Origin: CAVQBP01 sp963723205
GTDB lineage: Bacteria > Bacteroidota > Ignavibacteria > Ignavibacteriales > Ignavibacteriaceae
Direction of reading: 5' to 3'
Length of the DNA stretch: 64,000 nt
NCBI GenBank assembly: GCA_963723205.1
Contig: CAVRQC010000035.1
Location: 62,001-126,000 of the forward strand
Program-made: the position numbers and the translations under genes
Shown here: positions 1 through 9,728 of the stretch, in pieces
Position numbering within the stretch: the stretch's first letter is position 1
Layout of the letters: every line of letters starts with the position of its first letter
The notes under the pieces: generated by a model
Told to the model about the DNA's origin: nothing
Seen by the model: only the letters and a program-made list of their open reading frames with translations
Databases searched by the model: none

Positions 1-1
1 T

Positions 2-1921
2 AATTATAAAAATGAATTAAATCCTGCACAATATGAAGCTGTTTCTGCAGTTGACGGAGCATATTTAATAATTGCAGGAGCAGGAACCGGAAAAACCCGA
101 ACCCTGGTTTACCGTGTCGCACGGTTAGTTGAAATGGGATACAAACCAGAATCAATACTTTTGCTCACTTTTACCCGTAAAGCTGCTAACGAAATGATGA
201 ACCGTGCATCAATTCTACTTGATAACAGATGTGCAAAGATTCTGGGGGGAACTTTCCACTCTTTTGCCAATTTAACTCTTAGAAAATATGCCAAAGCGGT
301 TGGACTTGATTCTTCTTTTACAATCCTTGACCAGGGTGATTGTGAGGATGTCATAAATTTGATCCGCTCCCAGGCAGGTTTTATCTCAAAAGAAAAAAGA
401 TTTCCGAATAAACAAACTCTCAATAAAGTATTCAGCTTAAGTGTTAATACTGGTAGAAAAGTATCGGAAATAATTGAAGAAAATTATCCTCACTTTTTAG
501 ATGATCTGGATAAAATTCTGCAAATCCAAACTGTTTTTTATGAATATAAAAGAAAAAATAACCTTCTTGATTATGACGATTTATTGGTCTACTTAAAGGA
601 TTTTTTACTCGAATTCGGACCCGCCGCCAAATCTCTTCTATCTACAATAAAATTTGTAATGGTTGATGAATATCAGGATACAAATAAACTTCAGGCAGAT
701 ATTGTAAGAGGATTATGCCAGATAAACAAGAATGTTATGGTTGTCGGGGATGATTCGCAATCAATCTATTCTTTCCGGGGGGCAAATTTTAAGAATATTA
801 TTGAATTCCCGAAATTTTTTGATAATGTTAAAATTATTAAGCTCGAAGAAAATTATAGAAGTGTCCAGCCGGTTCTTGATTTTACAAATCATATAATATC
901 AAATTCAATCGAGAAATATGAAAAGAATTTATATACAAGAAAAAACGGCGGAGAATTACCGGTAATAATAGCCACATCATCTGAAAATCTCCAATCAAAA
1001 TTTATAGTTGAAAAAATACTTGATTTACGTGAAGAAGGAGTTTCATTAAAAGATATAGCGGTCTTGTTCCGTTCTTCGTTCTTCTCATTCGATCTTGAAA
1101 TCGAATTGACAAAAGCCAATATTCCTTTTCAAAAATTCGGGGGGATGAAGTTTGTTGAGACAGCTCATATTAAAGATGTTCTTGCATTTTTGAGAATTGC
1201 AGCAAATCCTAAAGATGTTGTAAGCTGGTATAGAGTTCTTCTGCTTCATGAAGGAGTTGGACCCAAAACCGCTCAGAAAATTTTAGATGAGCTGGCTACA
1301 GCCCGTTTAACTATAAAAGCAAATCCCGATTCTCAGACTTCATTCAGGTATAATGATAAAATTGCCGGACTTTTTCAGATTCTTTATAAACTGCATACCG
1401 GGAAAGAACTGCCGTCTGAAAAAGTACAGATGATATTTGATTACTACTGGCCATTGTTTAAAGACAGATATGATGATTACAATAAAAGAAACAAGGATCT
1501 AGAAATATTTCACAATATTTCTGAAAATTATAGATCTTTAGACAACCTGCTTGCAGATATGGCAATTGAACCGATAATTGATAGTGTTATTGATATTGAT
1601 GCACCTGATAAAGAAGAAGAATTTGTTACTCTATCAACAATTCATTCTGCAAAAGGGTTGGAATGGCATTCTGTATTTATAATTCATGCAGTAGAAGGAT
1701 ATTTCCCCTCAAGCAGATCAGTTGAGAATTTAGATTCGCTTGAAGAAGAAAGAAGATTAATGTATGTAGCTTCTACACGGGCAAAACAAAACCTGTTTGT
1801 TACTTATCCAATGAATATGTTTGACAGAGAAGCAGGAATGACTTTATCAAAACCATCCAGGTTCATTTCCGAAATGAAACCGGAACTTGCCGAAGGCTGG
1901 TTGCTGGATGAAGAGTATTGA
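2..1921 (+). CDS. UvrD/PcrA-family ATP-dependent DNA helicase, 5' end outside the window
   Basis: The reading frame is open from base 2, so the true start lies upstream and at least 639 residues are visible. Superfamily 1A helicase motifs appear in order: the Q-motif LNPAQYEAV and the Walker A loop AGAGTGKT right at the window edge, Walker B as DEYQDTNKLQ, motif III as GDDSQSIYSFRGA, motif IV around ENYRS, motif V as STIHSAKGLEW and motif VI as EERRLMYVASTRA. This is a 3'-5' DNA translocase of the type used in nucleotide excision and replication-fork repair. The visible protein is rather shorter than typical PcrA/UvrD (about 720 residues), with a compact C-terminus ending soon after motif VI and no obvious C-terminal Tudor-like extension, so UvrD, PcrA and Rep cannot be told apart here. 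It stops with TGA, showing that UGA is used as a stop codon in this genome. Confidence 0.93.
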   Translation, partial: NYKNELNPAQYEAVSAVDGAYLIIAGAGTGKTRTLVYRVARLVEMGYKPESILLLTFTRKAANEMMNRASILLDNRCAKILGGTFHSFANLTLRKYAKAVGLDSSFTILDQGDCEDVINLIRSQAGFISKEKRFPNKQTLNKVFSLSVNTGRKVSEIIEENYPHFLDDLDKILQIQTVFYEYKRKNNLLDYDDLLVYLKDFLLEFGPAAKSLLSTIKFVMVDEYQDTNKLQADIVRGLCQINKNVMVVGDDSQSIYSFRGANFKNIIEFPKFFDNVKIIKLEENYRSVQPVLDFTNHIISNSIEKYEKNLYTRKNGGELPVIIATSSENLQSKFIVEKILDLREEGVSLKDIAVLFRSSFFSFDLEIELTKANIPFQKFGGMKFVETAHIKDVLAFLRIAANPKDVVSWYRVLLLHEGVGPKTAQKILDELATARLTIKANPDSQTSFRYNDKIAGLFQILYKLHTGKELPSEKVQMIFDYYWPLFKDRYDDYNKRNKDLEIFHNISENYRSLDNLLADMAIEPIIDSVIDIDAPDKEEEFVTLSTIHSAKGLEWHSVFIIHAVEGYFPSSRSVENLDSLEEERRLMYVASTRAKQNLFVTYPMNMFDREAGMTLSKPSRFISEMKPELAEGWLLDEEY

Positions 1922-2001
1922 TGGCTGAATGAAATTAAAGATAAATGATTTTCATTATTTAAATGTCCAATCTTAAAACATATTTATTTTTTGATTTAAA
2001 A

Positions 2002-2038
2002 TAAAAAAGGGAACAGTATATTTTGATACTGCTCCCTT
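2002..2038 (-). terminator. Rho-independent terminator of the arylsulfotransferase-like gene
   Basis: A 13-bp inverted repeat (arms 2007-2019 and 2026-2038, one mismatch) surrounds a six-base loop. Read on the minus strand the stem is followed by a T-rich tract (TTTTTTATTTT), which fits an intrinsic terminator for the gene whose stop codon is about 40 bases away. On the plus strand there is no U-tract after the stem, so it would not efficiently terminate the helicase gene. Confidence 0.7.
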
Positions 2039-2076
2039 GAACTCATTTATATTGAATTCTTAAATTTACTTTAGTA

Positions 2077-4950
2077 CTACTTTAAGAACACCATTTTTTT
2101 AACTGAGAAGAAATGTTTACCATTTGCTCCGTCAGCGTTTATTGAATAAATATATATACCTGAAGAAAGATTTTTGGCATCCCATCTTACTTGATGATAC
2201 CCGGCTTGCTGAAATCCATTAACAATATCGGCTACTCTTTGTCCCAAGGCATTAAATATTTCAATTTTAACATGACTCTGCTGCGGAAGTGAATAGCTGA
2301 TAACTGTAGACGGATTGAATGGATTTGGGTAGTTTTGATTTAGAGAATAAATTTTGGGAAGACTGCCCTTTATTTCATTAACTCCCGTTGCCAGATTTAT
2401 AGCAAAGGAACTGGTGCTTGTATCGGATATATCAGGCTCACTTATACTCGAAATTATTATTTTGTAAGACGAATCTGACTGCAAAGACGACGAAACAATC
2501 CACTCAAATGCATTTGTACGGGAAACAAGCGAGTCAGCAATTGTTGCTACTTTTACATCTCCCTTAAGAAGAACAATTCTTACAGTATCTGAAATATTAT
2601 CATCCCAACGAACAATATAAGTTGAATCTTTATAAAATGTTTCTCCGCCGTCAGGATATGAAAGATTAATGAATGGTGAGGAGGTATGAAAACTAAAAAT
2701 CCTGGACCAGTTACTCGTTCCTTTAGGATTTGTATTATTAACTCTCCAATAATAATCTTTATTGTTACTTAATGAATCTATGGTAAAATTTGTAGTAGTA
2801 AGATTTGAATCATCGGCTATTAAATTATTAAATGATGAATCTTCAGCAACCTGAACACGGTAGCTCTGCACTATACCACGTGTTCCCCACATTAATTCAA
2901 CCGGGGATTTAACATTAACAATTTCGCTATCATTTGGGGAAAAAGGAACAGGTGCATAGGAAGAATCGATTACCTGAGGTATGGCAAAAATATAGTCACC
3001 AAAGGATGAACCGGTAAAGACTAATTCATTCTTAGATGAATCATAACTTGTTGCTAAAGATTTAAATGGTTGATCAGATTGTTCACGTGTAAATACAATA
3101 ATTTTATTTGGTTTACTTATATTCGGATAATATTTTAGATCAACATGGAATAAACCTGTAAATGAATTGATGCTTTGATTTTCAATATTGAAAAAGTATG
3201 AAGCCACTATTGGGGCAGGTGTTGTAAAAGTTGGATTTAATGGAGAATAATTATATTTCGAAATAGTAGCATTTGCGTAAATATCTGCATCCAGTTGACT
3301 GAATTTGATTGTAATTCCGGTTGTATCGGTGGAACTGTTAAATGTATATGTATTACCTTGAAGTACCTCATAGGCCGTTACGGTAGCCGCAGAAAGCTGA
3401 CTTACCCAGGAGTATTTATATGCTCGATATGAAAATCCTTTATCTGGTAAAGTCATTTCAAAAGCTATGCTGTTATCAGGATGAACTTCAGTAAATACCG
3501 GATTACCGTTTCTGCCTGCAGCACCCCACCCTATAATAGTGTTGCCATTCGGTAATCTTTGGGTAGAACCCATTGCATTAGCATATATATCTGGTGAATG
3601 CCTATATTCCCAGACTAAAGTAGCAGTCATATTTTTTTCATCTAATTTGTATTCAACGCCGCGAGAATATTGGGGGGAATGCTGATTTCCATTATCAAAT
3701 AAGGTAATATTACCGTTTGGTAAAACACTTATATCATGCTGATATGAAAAATATGTTGGACTGTTCGATTCATGTTCATTTATAAATGTAAATTGATTTT
3801 CTTTTCCACCCAAGATCCAGATAATATTTCCGGTCTCGCGATCTATTTTCACAATACTTGAAAAATGCCTCATAGAGATCAAAATATTCCCATCTTCATC
3901 AACAGCTAATGCATTTGCATGAATTAGATCTACATTTTGAGCCGTAAGATCAAAGTATGAATCTGTAATAGGAAGGTAATCCCAGCTGCGCCATTGAAAG
4001 ACAACATTTTTTTGAGCATCTATTTCCTGTATAACAACTCCGGTAACAATAGCATCAGGATTTCCACCGGGAACCACTGTACTCATATCAACGGGTTCGG
4101 GATCATTGGCAAATAAAACACCGTGACCGTTAGGTAATAATAAACAATCATGACCATTTGCTCTGTAACCGTTTCCGCAAAACAAAGTATCAACAGGATT
4201 AAAGGCTGTATCAGTTATTACTCGATCACCGCTTCCCTTCAAATTATATGAAAGATCTCCATTTGGCTCCATTTTGAACAAATTTGCTGGCTTTGGCAGG
4301 TTTTTATATTTAGCAACACTACCGTCATTATTTATGATCAGAAGATAATTCCCTATAGAACCATCGGAAATACCGGTTTGATTTGCGATAAAATATTTTC
4401 CGGGCGCAGGATTATCTGAAGTATCTATTACAATTTTAGGAATATCAGTAGGTAAGGAATCGGTTGAGAAAATCCGTGAAGTGTTTTTTTTTATAGAGGC
4501 TGAATTATTTTGATTGCTGGAAAATCCTTCACTGCTGGACGAGAGAGAATCAAAATTTATTGGATGCAACAAGGGTGTGGTTTTAAAATTAATTGATTCT
4601 TGTGAAAATTCTTTCCCTTTATCAGTTTTAATTCCGGGTTTTACAATAACACTTACTATTTCATCAGCTTCAAATTGAGTAAAAGGAATGAATAAGATTG
4701 TTTTGTTATCATCAGATAATTTTACTTCCCCTTTATGAATACCGCTTTTACTTCCATTAACTTCAAATTCATTCTGAGAAAGACTGTTTGCATCGATGTC
4801 ATCAGCGGATTTTAAAATTACATTCGTTTTTAAAGATACTAAAGTAGAATTATTCAGGGGGGAGATATATTCAAATGTTTGTGCTGAAATCTGAATGCTG
4901 AGCAGAAATACAAAAAAGACTGCCGATAAAAAAGGTATAAACTGTTTCAC
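2077..4950 (-). CDS. Secreted arylsulfotransferase (ASST)-like protein with Fn3 and T9SS sorting domain
   Basis: The 957-residue protein starts with a signal peptide (about 1-23, cut after SIQISAQT). Next comes an SbsA-type Big_5 Ig-like domain (about 25-110), and then, after a low-complexity Ser/Asn linker, a beta-propeller of the arylsulfotransferase family (about 175-520). The propeller has repeated INPNG-like blades and histidines in contexts typical of this family: NGHDCLLLPNG, IHANALAV and SYQHDISVLPNGN. A fibronectin type III-like domain (about 720-815) with YWRVNNTNPKGTSNWSR, a further Ig-like domain, and a T9SS type A tail (about 875-957) with NQNYPNPFNPSTVISYSLP follow. Known ASSTs transfer sulfate between phenolic compounds in the periplasm. 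The T9SS tail instead predicts export to the surface or medium. Whether the sulfotransferase histidines are catalytically complete cannot be settled by eye, so the enzymatic role is inference. Confidence 0.8.
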   Translation of the reverse strand: MKQFIPFLSAVFFVFLLSIQISAQTFEYISPLNNSTLVSLKTNVILKSADDIDANSLSQNEFEVNGSKSGIHKGEVKLSDDNKTILFIPFTQFEADEIVSVIVKPGIKTDKGKEFSQESINFKTTPLLHPINFDSLSSSSEGFSSNQNNSASIKKNTSRIFSTDSLPTDIPKIVIDTSDNPAPGKYFIANQTGISDGSIGNYLLIINNDGSVAKYKNLPKPANLFKMEPNGDLSYNLKGSGDRVITDTAFNPVDTLFCGNGYRANGHDCLLLPNGHGVLFANDPEPVDMSTVVPGGNPDAIVTGVVIQEIDAQKNVVFQWRSWDYLPITDSYFDLTAQNVDLIHANALAVDEDGNILISMRHFSSIVKIDRETGNIIWILGGKENQFTFINEHESNSPTYFSYQHDISVLPNGNITLFDNGNQHSPQYSRGVEYKLDEKNMTATLVWEYRHSPDIYANAMGSTQRLPNGNTIIGWGAAGRNGNPVFTEVHPDNSIAFEMTLPDKGFSYRAYKYSWVSQLSAATVTAYEVLQGNTYTFNSSTDTTGITIKFSQLDADIYANATISKYNYSPLNPTFTTPAPIVASYFFNIENQSINSFTGLFHVDLKYYPNISKPNKIIVFTREQSDQPFKSLATSYDSSKNELVFTGSSFGDYIFAIPQVIDSSYAPVPFSPNDSEIVNVKSPVELMWGTRGIVQSYRVQVAEDSSFNNLIADDSNLTTTNFTIDSLSNNKDYYWRVNNTNPKGTSNWSRIFSFHTSSPFINLSYPDGGETFYKDSTYIVRWDDNISDTVRIVLLKGDVKVATIADSLVSRTNAFEWIVSSSLQSDSSYKIIISSISEPDISDTSTSSFAINLATGVNEIKGSLPKIYSLNQNYPNPFNPSTVISYSLPQQSHVKIEIFNALGQRVADIVNGFQQAGYHQVRWDAKNLSSGIYIYSINADGANGKHFFSVKKMVFLK

Positions 4951-5267
4951 GATACTCCCATGATTTATAAGTTAAAAAATATTTTTTACTATGTACTGAT
5001 ACAGAAAAGCATATTTGAACAAAATTATCGTATTCTAAACTTTCCTTTTACCATTACCTTGTAGATTTTAGTATTAGACAATTAAAAATTGTAAAAGGAT
5101 TAAATTCAAATATTAAGAAATCAATTTAAATATATCGGAAATTAAATGTAAACTTAGAGTAAATAATATGCGAAAAACAACAATACACTTGAAAAATAAG
5201 AAGGAAGGAGCGTGCTGCCAGTCGGATAATATTAAATATTTTTAAAAAACAGGATCAATGAATCAAC
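4951..5267. other. 317-bp AT-rich intergenic region, no gene seen
   Basis: This stretch lies between two minus-strand genes and should carry the promoter and leader of the arylsulfotransferase-like gene. I found no open frame with coding character, no tRNA-like clover leaf and no convincing hairpin with a U-tract. A short GC-richer patch around 5208-5228 stands out from the AT-rich surroundings but has no recognised motif. Confidence 0.5.
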
Positions 5268-7556
5268 TTACCCCAATATTTTCTTTAAAATATTCTTTAA
5301 CATTCCCTCATATCTTTTTACAACAAGTACTGAGGTTGGGGAAAAGCGAGCTACCTTTTCAGGAATTTCACCAAACAGCATTTTATGAAATAATGATTCC
5401 TTGGCTGCACCAATAACTACAAGATCATAATCACGGCTTGTTTTTGCAATTCCACCTGCAATGGATTTTGATTTAATTATTTTCTCGCTGTGTTCAATAT
5501 CCGGATCAAGATTATTTAATGTAGTTTTAATACTTTGATTCCCCGTTTTAATCTGTTCAGATGAAGCATCTTCCCCGGTAATAAATCCTGCTGTTACAGA
5601 TAATTTGAGATCTTTTGCAATAGCATTGAGTACTGTAGATGCAAGCCTGGCATTCGGACCGCCTGCGGTTGGTAAAAAACAATTTTTAATTTCCCTTGAT
5701 TCACCGATTTTCAGCATCATTAAATCGCATGGCGCGAAACGAATTACTCTATCCGCAATTTCACCAAAAATTCTATCCCTCGTTTTCGTATAGCCCTTCC
5801 ATCCCATCACCAACATACTGGCATTATGCTGATAAGCTGCTGCAAGTATTCCTTGAGAAGAATGATGCCCGATTACAATATCAGTTTCGATTTCAATTTT
5901 ATGTTCCTGCCCTATTTTTTTTGCCTTATTCAATAAAGCTTCTTTATGATGAGTAAAGCGCATTCCTTCATGAATAGGCATTTGCCGCGGCACTTCAACT
6001 ACACTAATAGCCATTATTCTCTGGTCCCGCTGTTTTGCAACCGGAATAGCAAGCTTCAATAATATTTCAATAGTATCAGGATTGTAGATAGCAACAACTA
6101 CTGATTGTTTTTTATCAACTTCAGGTAACTGTGCCCTCGGTAAGAGAACCTGGGGTTCAATTACCGAAGCCTGTTTTTCAAATATTGAATAATAAAGAAG
6201 CAGTCCAAAAGCTATCCATCCAATTGTTACATACCATGCAATAGGCTGGAAATCAAATTGATACAGTGCAAGAAATATATTTAGTATAAAACCGAGCACA
6301 GGTACGAACGGGTAAAACGGAACTTTATATCTTCGCGGAATTTCCGGGTGATTTCTTCGTAAAACAATCACGGACAAATTTACCAGTGCAAATGTTAAAA
6401 GAAACATTAAACTTGCAGCAGAACCAACTGTTTCAATAGGAAGCGTAATTGCCATTATTAATAAAATTGCCCCGGTACTATAAATAGCAATATGAGGTGT
6501 CCTTCTCACGGTATGAATTGCAGACATCCGTTTAGGAAGCCAAAGGTCTCTTCCCATTGAGAATGCTACACGCGAAGCTGCCATAACTGTTGCATTAAGT
6601 GCAGAAGATGTAGACAGCAATCCACCGAAAACAATTAATGCTATACCGAATGAAGGCATAAAATTCTCAGCTGCACGAACGATAGCAGTCTCCTTAAATT
6701 TTCCTAGAAACTCCCAGCTTGGTATTCCACCGGGATTAATTGCAGCTAAAGAGACGAAAAGAATTAACAAATAAATAACTGTTGTTACACCGAGTGCAAT
6801 AAATGTAGCTTTTGGAATATTCTTTTCCGGCGATTTTATTTCCTCGGCAACGGTTGCAATCAGGTCGTAGCCTTCAAAAGCAATAAATGTTAAACCCATT
6901 GCAATAAGAACGCCGCTAAATCCTTTTGTAAAAAAAGGAGTAAAACTTTCTTTTACCTGTTCAGGATTCCCCATTATTTCACTTAATCCGAAGTAAACAA
7001 AAATCCCCAGGACTGCTATTTTTGATAATGTTAAAACATTTTCAGCTTTGCCGGTAACTTCTGCTCCCCTTGCATTAAGCCAAATAAATACTCCACCTAT
7101 AACCAATGTAGTTAATAATACAGGGGCTTTGTTTCCTAATAAGGAATAAACTCCTGTGGAAATAAAAGGAATATATTTATGAATGAACTCCCAGAAATAG
7201 CCAGCAAAACCAAGAGCATAAAGACTGCAAGCAACAGTATATGCAAACCATAACATCCACCCTGAAACAAATCCGACGGCACCTGGATAAGCCATTTTAA
7301 CAAAAGAATAACCACCACCTGCTTTGGGGATAGCAGATGCAAGCTCAGCATAAGCAAATGCAGTTAACAATGTAACTACACTATTTAAAGCAAATGCAAG
7401 TATTGAAGCAGGTCCTGCTTCACCCGCAGCAATTCCGGTTAAGACAAAAATGCCGGCACCAATCATTGCACCAACACCAATCATTGTAGCATCAAAAAGC
7501 CCGAGATCACGGGCAAATGTAGGCTGTTCTTCGGTTTTCCCTTTTTTATTCTGCAT
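5268..7556 (-). CDS. APC-family amino acid permease with two C-terminal universal stress (UspA) domains
   Basis: Residues 1-460 are an APC superfamily amino acid/polyamine transporter of the cationic amino acid transporter type, with about twelve hydrophobic helices. The first helix begins with the family signature GAMIGAGIFVLTGIAAGEAGP, and PKAGGGYSFV and FIAFEGYDLIATVAEE follow. A cytoplasmic tail then carries two UspA folds (about 485-620 and 625-750). The first has GWKGYTKTRDRIFGE and the second VIGAAKESLFHKMLFGE, both resembling the nucleotide-binding G-2X-G-9X-G(S/T) loop of UspA in degenerate form. Transporter-Usp fusions are known, and the Usp part probably regulates transport or senses nucleotide or stress state. 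The transported amino acid cannot be read from the sequence. It is a single gene on the minus strand with its own leader, divergent from the glycosyltransferase gene. Confidence 0.9.
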   Translation of the reverse strand: MQNKKGKTEEQPTFARDLGLFDATMIGVGAMIGAGIFVLTGIAAGEAGPASILAFALNSVVTLLTAFAYAELASAIPKAGGGYSFVKMAYPGAVGFVSGWMLWFAYTVACSLYALGFAGYFWEFIHKYIPFISTGVYSLLGNKAPVLLTTLVIGGVFIWLNARGAEVTGKAENVLTLSKIAVLGIFVYFGLSEIMGNPEQVKESFTPFFTKGFSGVLIAMGLTFIAFEGYDLIATVAEEIKSPEKNIPKATFIALGVTTVIYLLILFVSLAAINPGGIPSWEFLGKFKETAIVRAAENFMPSFGIALIVFGGLLSTSSALNATVMAASRVAFSMGRDLWLPKRMSAIHTVRRTPHIAIYSTGAILLIMAITLPIETVGSAASLMFLLTFALVNLSVIVLRRNHPEIPRRYKVPFYPFVPVLGFILNIFLALYQFDFQPIAWYVTIGWIAFGLLLYYSIFEKQASVIEPQVLLPRAQLPEVDKKQSVVVAIYNPDTIEILLKLAIPVAKQRDQRIMAISVVEVPRQMPIHEGMRFTHHKEALLNKAKKIGQEHKIEIETDIVIGHHSSQGILAAAYQHNASMLVMGWKGYTKTRDRIFGEIADRVIRFAPCDLMMLKIGESREIKNCFLPTAGGPNARLASTVLNAIAKDLKLSVTAGFITGEDASSEQIKTGNQSIKTTLNNLDPDIEHSEKIIKSKSIAGGIAKTSRDYDLVVIGAAKESLFHKMLFGEIPEKVARFSPTSVLVVKRYEGMLKNILKKILG

Positions 7557-7749
7557 AGATCCTTGTTTACTTAAGAAAACTCCCTGCAGAGGGTCAAATT
7601 AATAAGTTGTTATTAAATTAGCAAAAAAGAATAATGCAATTAATAATTACTGCTATGATTTCCTGATTTCTTTTTATTAAATAATTCCTTTTCATTTTGA
7701 ATGTCAATATATTCTTAATTAAGGAAATATTTATTAATATTATTTATAG

Positions 7750-8832
7750 ATGGTTTTAGAAATAGTCTTCATATTAGTTTTTCTTTTCTTTTTAATCAAT
7801 TTTTATATTATTGTTATACTGAACAGAGATTCTTTAATAAATTCAAATTCCAGTAACCGTTTAAACTTTTCTATTATTATTGCTGCAAAAAATGAAGAAA
7901 AAAATATTTCTTATCTTATAAAATCGCTACAAGAATTACATTATCCAAAAGAAAACTTTGAAGTAATTATTGTGGATGATAATTCATCAGATAAAACATA
8001 TGAAATTGCTAAAAATAAAATACAGGATTTTTTGAATTTTAATGTAATTAAAACAAAAAACAAAGAGTTTCAGGCAAAAAAAGGGGCTTTAAATTTTGGA
8101 ATAAAAAAAGCGAACAATCCTTTTATCTTAATTACTGATGCAGATTGCCGGCCTCAAAAAGGATGGTTAAAATTTTACTCCGATAGATTTATGAAAGGCT
8201 ATGATTTTATTTTTGGAAACTCGCCATTTTATAGGAATGATTCTCTAATAAATAAAATTTCTTGTTTTGAAAACTTAAGAAGTTCAATACTGACTTATTT
8301 TGCTGCCAAAACCGGTTTTCCTTATTCTGCTTCAGCAAGAAACTTCGGATTCAGAAAATCATCTTTTGAAAAGATAAAAGGATATTCAAATACTACGGAA
8401 ACTCTGAGCGGAGATGATGATCTTCTTTTAAGGGAAGCTGTTAAGAATAATCTTAAAATTGGTACAATACTTAACAAAGGTTCCTTTGTTTATTCTTCAA
8501 CAAAAACTAATTTAAATGATTATCTTAATCAAAGAACCCGGCATACAAAAACATCTTTTTACTATTTACCGGGAAGACAGTTGTTTTTATCTATCTGGCA
8601 TCTGTTGAACTTATTACTTTTATTTTCCCCGGTATTAATACTTTTAAACAAATTTTTTGCTTTACTATTTTTGCTAAAATTATTAATTGATTCTATAGTC
8701 ATTAAATCTCTTCAAAAAAAATTTGATTATCGATTTAAATTATTTGAAGTCCTTTACCTCCAGATAATTTATGAATTATTTTTGATTGTTCATTTTATTA
8801 ATGCTTTATTTAAAAAGGATAGATGGAAGTAA
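7750..8832 (+). CDS. Membrane-anchored family 2 glycosyltransferase
   Basis: The 360-residue protein has an N-terminal membrane helix (about 2-25), a GT-A catalytic domain (about 40-265) and two to three hydrophobic helices at the C-terminus (about 280-355). GT2 features are visible: the nucleotide-binding strand IIAAKNEEKNI, VDDNSSDKT, the DXD-type TDADC, an acidic SGDDDLLL acceptor-side motif, and QRTRH in place of the processive QXXRW. The architecture fits lipid-linked or cell-surface glycan assembly at the inner membrane. No Shine-Dalgarno is evident before the ATG. The gene overlaps the following methyltransferase gene by 10 bases, so the two are probably translated together. The sugar donor is not predictable. 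Confidence 0.87.
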   Translation: MVLEIVFILVFLFFLINFYIIVILNRDSLINSNSSNRLNFSIIIAAKNEEKNISYLIKSLQELHYPKENFEVIIVDDNSSDKTYEIAKNKIQDFLNFNVIKTKNKEFQAKKGALNFGIKKANNPFILITDADCRPQKGWLKFYSDRFMKGYDFIFGNSPFYRNDSLINKISCFENLRSSILTYFAAKTGFPYSASARNFGFRKSSFEKIKGYSNTTETLSGDDDLLLREAVKNNLKIGTILNKGSFVYSSTKTNLNDYLNQRTRHTKTSFYYLPGRQLFLSIWHLLNLLLLFSPVLILLNKFFALLFLLKLLIDSIVIKSLQKKFDYRFKLFEVLYLQIIYELFLIVHFINALFKKDRWK

Positions 8833-9671
8833 AAGTCAAAAGTCAAAAGTCAAAAGTTAAAAATAATGCATGGCTCAATCCTGAGCATCCGAATTTTGAA
8901 AGGTGGAAGCGAGCAAGAGATTTGGCTGTTGAAAGGGGGAAGTTTGTTAAATCAATTATTGAGAAATATTTAACTTGTGAAAACTTGACTATACTTGATC
9001 TTGGCTCAGGAGAAGGCGGAACTTCAGTTGTATTTTCGGAACAAAACCAGGTTTTGGGTTATGATTTAAATTTAATCAGACTAGAAAGACAAAAAAACAA
9101 TTCAGCAAATTATTATAAAATTAATGGCGATGCCTCAAAGCTTTCATTTAAGGATAATTCTTTTGATTTAATTATTCTTCAGGATGTCATTGAACATTTG
9201 CCCGATGCCAGATCATTAATTATAGAGATTATAAGAGTATTAAAACCAGGCGGGTTGGTTTATATGAGTACTCCAAACAAATATTCAATATTTAATTTCA
9301 TAGCAGATCCGCATTGGGGATTACCTGTTGTTTCAATTCTTAAAAGAGAAAAAATCAGAAAATATTTTCTGAAATATTTAAGAAAGAACGAGATCAATAG
9401 AAAAGATATTCCTGAGCTGCTTTCATTAACTGATATCTACAAATATTTAGGTAAGTATTTTGAGATTAATTTAGAAACAAGACATTCAGCAGCAAGATTA
9501 TTGAGTGGAGACAAAGGTTTGGTTTGGAGTAATTTTCATTTGACTATAATTAAGCTCACAAGAAGAATTAAAGCAGGAAAAATTCTCGTTTTGCTGTCTA
9601 ATAACAGGATAGGAATTATTAATAAATATTTTAATCCTACCTTTTATTTGGTAGCAAAGAAAATAAAGTAA
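8823..9671 (+). CDS. SAM-dependent class I methyltransferase (Methyltransf_11 type)
   Basis: The 282-residue protein has the Rossmann methyltransferase motif I as ILDLGSGEGGTSVV, an acidic residue at the end of the second strand (VLGYDLN), motif II/III around DNSFDLIILQDVIEHL, and VLKPGGLVYMSTPN. This order is typical of small-molecule and UbiE/Methyltransf_11 enzymes. The start is fixed by AAAGGAT seven bases upstream inside the glycosyltransferase gene. Residues 3-13 (VKVKSQKSKVK) are encoded by a tandem heptanucleotide repeat, so the first 15 residues are an unusual, probably unstructured lysine/serine tail. The overlap with the GT2 gene suggests that both modify the same glycan or lipid, though this is inference from context. 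Confidence 0.88.
   Translation: MEVKVKSQKSKVKNNAWLNPEHPNFERWKRARDLAVERGKFVKSIIEKYLTCENLTILDLGSGEGGTSVVFSEQNQVLGYDLNLIRLERQKNNSANYYKINGDASKLSFKDNSFDLIILQDVIEHLPDARSLIIEIIRVLKPGGLVYMSTPNKYSIFNFIADPHWGLPVVSILKREKIRKYFLKYLRKNEINRKDIPELLSLTDIYKYLGKYFEINLETRHSAARLLSGDKGLVWSNFHLTIIKLTRRIKAGKILVLLSNNRIGIINKYFNPTFYLVAKKIK
8831..8865 (+). repeat. Tandem heptanucleotide repeat (AAAAGTC) inside a gene start
   Basis: Three exact copies of AAAAGTC (8831-8837, 8838-8844, 8845-8851) are followed by AAAAGTT and a degenerate AAAAATA. The tract sits eight bases after the start codon of the methyltransferase gene. Because the unit is seven bases, gain or loss of one copy would shift the reading frame. Confidence 0.85.
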
Positions 9672-9728
9672 AAAAATTTTTGAATAATAATCAAAAACCA
9701 ATATTTTTAATCTTAATAAATTTCGAAA

